DNA of 64,000 nucleotides from Dendrolimus kikuchii. Lineage: Eukaryota; Arthropoda; Insecta; Lepidoptera; Lasiocampidae. Under the pieces are notes generated by a model that saw nothing but the letters and a program-made list of their open reading frames with translations, was not told where the DNA came from and did not search any database. The position numbers and the translations under genes were made by a program. Positions 45,576 through 64,000 of this stretch are shown piece after piece (positions within the stretch are counted from its first letter, which is position 1; every line of letters starts with the position of its first letter). The stretch lies in NCBI GenBank assembly GCA_019925095.2, contig CM034406.1, forward strand, positions 8,621,388 to 8,685,387, given 5' to 3'.

Positions 45576-47077
45576 ATTTGCCATTAAGATTATTTATTAC
45601 CTACTTACAATAGTAACGAAATTTCCTTTACAATGAACAAGTACGTAGAATTATAATAGTAACGGTAGTAAATGATGACAAAGTTAAACTATCTAATGGT
45701 TGTTAGAAATTATAACAAGTCTAAATAATAACCCATAACTACTGTGACACGTCATAATGAAAATGAATCGATCACTGTATACAGATAATGCACAGTGCAT
45801 TATCTAAGCGCTGTTTTATGTTCACGTCAAGCCATAACTAAGCCATTGTTATTCCATAATCACCAACGACTAGACAACATAATATTTAAATCTAGATAAG
45901 AGTACAATATAATATTCAAATAGGGCAATAGTTTCGGTGCTTCTTAAAAAAATATCACACAACAGCCAATGTTACATTACTAAACAGATAGTGTCTGAAT
46001 TACGATTTAAGTTTATTTAAATATTCAGAAATGTGCAGATGTAATGCTCGATGATAAAAATCTGAAAATACTTGTAAGTAACTACTTACATGAAAACTAT
46101 AAAAGACTGAGGGCTAATAGAGTTAATGAAGAAGATAACAAAGAATATAAAAAGCATTAAGAACTATGAATATCAGAATACGGATAACATATTTATTCCT
46201 CCCGATCCTACATGTATAGGTATATCTAAACCGCCTGTAAACTTAATACAGTATTGTAAAATATACATATACATATAGGTTGAAAATATTTGTTACAAGA
46301 GAGTCACTTATTCTTTTAAAGTTAAGTTTTAATGAAAACAACACGTTATGTGGAGAATAAATATGTAGCCATGTCACCACCGCCTGGTCCCGGTAGACCG
46401 AGTAGACCTAAGCAATGCTGTAGTGACTTCGTGGGCGATCATATATGTTCACAATAGGGAATGCTGAAGACAATGCGAAGTGGAGAATAAACTGTAGAAA
46501 AGCAGACTACGAATTTCGAAACACACGCTCCGAACACAACTTGAAATCTAACACTTCGATGATGGTGATCATCGGTTAAAAATATTAATCACACAAGAGA
46601 AGAGAGATTCTATGTTATTACCAAATCTATTCGTAAAACTAAAAACATTCATTATGATTACTTAGTGCCATACTCTTAGTTACGACCACTATAAATAATA
46701 CAAATAACAATAAACCAACTTCGCTACAAAACAAATCAAATTCGTTGAATTACAATGTAAAATTAAGGGGTTAGAACCAAATTTACGAGCGAGCAAAGCT
46801 CATAATTACCTTAAGTAAATACTAGACTAGAGTACAAACAACTATTAGATGTATAATTTTATTATAGACCACAGACTAGAGGGGCGTAGTGAAGTCGATT
46901 TATCAAGCAATCTACGTAATCAATCGGTTCGACCACAAATATTGGTTTAGTGAAATTAGTATTCAACTTTTGTACTCATCAACATTGACAGTCAAACATC
47001 AACTAGTCGTGTATGACTCGAATCTAGCTAGTATTTTTAAAGTATTATCAACGTTATTATAGGTCCTGTTTTTACAG
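45576..47077. other. AT-rich DNA upstream of the channel gene
   Basis: Promoter and any 5' UTR exon of the channel gene should lie here, but no convincing TATA box or exon can be pointed out. The last bases (47061-47077) form a good 3' splice site, 'ggtcctgtttttacag', so at least one more exon upstream is likely. Confidence 0.45.
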
Positions 47078-47082
47078 CACCA

Positions 47083-63029
<15,947 letters not shown>

Positions 63030-63068
63030 GTAACTATCCATATTAATCCGCATCCATATTGACCAAAA

Positions 63069-63101
63069 TGATCATCATAGCAGTAGATGCTATGATGATC
63101 A
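63069..63101. repeat. Perfect 14-bp hairpin after channel exon 12
   Basis: TGATCATCATAGCA and its complement flank the 5-base loop gtaga, 39 bases after the splice donor. The first arm is also repeated directly at 63097-63110. Confidence 0.75.
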
Positions 63102-63250
63102 TCATAGCATCTACCCAGCTTTCTTATGGGGTTAGAGATATAGATTATTTTATATTGGGGTCAAATTGAAGTGTGCAGTTGAAACCAGTAAATAGTAGTT
63201 TAAGAACTCGACCAGGGTTCTAAAGCTGCAACTTTTGCAGATTTGTACCT

Positions 63251-63492
63251 TATACTACTAATATATAAAGCTGAAGAGTTTGTTTGCTTGAACGCTCTAA
63301 TCCCAGGAACTGCTGGCCTGATTTGAAAAATTATTTCAGTTTTAGATAACCCAAGAGGCCAGAGAGATAAGACCAATAGGAACAGAGCACCGATGAACAA
63401 TATTTAAAAAAAAACTTACTAAATACTACTAAAAAAACTAACTTACTTTTTCTTTACTATTCCACGCGGACGAAATCGCGGGCAGAAGCTAG
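63251..63492 (+). mobile_element. Helitron-like element, complete ends
   Basis: Starts near 'tatactactaatatataaag', continues 'ctgaagagtttgtttgcttg' and ends 'gacgaaatcgcgggcagaag' CTAG (63489-63492) followed by T. This is a very common lepidopteran non-autonomous Helitron type. The minus-strand frame on it (63200-63400) is incidental. Confidence 0.75.
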
Positions 63493-64000
63493 TTACAAAT
63501 ATGACAAGTATCAAAATAAAGTGGAACTTTATGCTATGTAGGTATTACACCTAGCAGTATAAATCTAGACATGTATCAAATTTCACTAAGCGATTCACCA
63601 AAAGGTATAGGTATGGATAGATAGAATATATAGATAGTGAATAAGTGTGGGTAACTTGGGTGAAATATTTTATAAATAATTAACGCGTTTAATTGTTGTG
63701 ATTTTAATAATAATAAGTTTAAATATTTTAATGTTTACTTACTGTTATAAAAATTTAAGCGCTTCCTTAGCGGCGACACTCTAATTTAATGCCTTTTGAA
63801 GGGTTTCTTTTCAGACACAACGACGATCCTCCTTACCTCTAACCTCCATAATCTTTGTATCATCCTCACCTCGCAAACATTCTTCTATCAGTAGGTATTC
63901 ATTGAACAATACTGTTTCACAAAACCGATCCTTAAGATTAGTTGAGAAAATCCGTGCATATTAATAATACTTTTTTTTATATTGCTTTGCACGGTTTGTT
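63493..64000. other. AT-rich end of the window
   Basis: Still within channel intron 12. A good-looking 3' splice site at 63802-63813 ('tttcttttcag') is followed by sequence that does not read as the expected end of the channel, so I do not call an exon. Confidence 0.5.

Noticed and set aside
63802..63900. Possible exon 13 of the channel after a good acceptor
   Set aside because: Its translation (TQRRSSLPL...) has no likeness to the conserved segment before the second membrane helix.

Overview
This window looks like nuclear DNA from an insect, most probably a moth or butterfly (Lepidoptera). It is AT-rich, has no bacterial-style gene packing, and is filled with decayed LINE, SINE-like, Helitron-like, hAT and mariner sequences of kinds common in lepidopteran genomes. 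Only two host genes can be supported, both on the + strand and both in the right half. Gene 1 is a secreted structural cuticle protein. A 12-base coding exon (26276-26287, M-K-S-M) lies behind a TATA-box promoter, and a large second exon (43992-44696) holds the rest of the signal peptide and three copies of the insect 18-residue cuticle motif. The intron between them is about 17.7 kb. Gene 2 is a DEG/ENaC (pickpocket-type) sodium channel. Twelve coding exons between 47083 and 63029 join into one uninterrupted frame of 488 codons. They cover the cytosolic N-terminus, the first membrane helix and most of the cysteine-rich extracellular domain. The second membrane helix and C-terminus must lie beyond base 64000. 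One intron appears to be of the rare GC-AG type. || Layout. 1-25.7 kb: no host gene recognised. It holds a 26-bp tandem repeat with a 59-bp palindrome (2580-3130), a 5'-truncated R1-clade LINE (3143-4846), a 314-bp foldback hairpin (7207-7520), a MITE (8864-9236), a tRNA-derived SINE (9790-10277), an 831-bp non-autonomous hAT element with near-identical 8-bp target duplications (10671-11501), several LINE 3' ends, SINE-like retroposon copies, and a second, RNase H-bearing LINE with one frameshift and three stops (about 22540-24878). 25.7-45 kb: the cuticle protein gene, whose long intron carries a palindromic MITE, a dead DD37D mariner transposase, LINE 3' ends and Helitron-like pieces. 45-64 kb: the channel gene, whose introns carry a probable 1.55-kb Helitron loaded with a minisatellite and a tetranucleotide array, plus at least five different LINE remnants and a nested SINE-like insertion. 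|| The two host genes are neighbours on one strand (about 2.1 kb apart), but nothing in the sequence ties them functionally. The repeats are mostly fossils. The points most worth checking are the large palindromes, the inverted loop shared by two repeat copies, the SINE-like family that carries a ready-made 3' splice site, and the GC-AG intron. I see no convincing undescribed multi-gene system.
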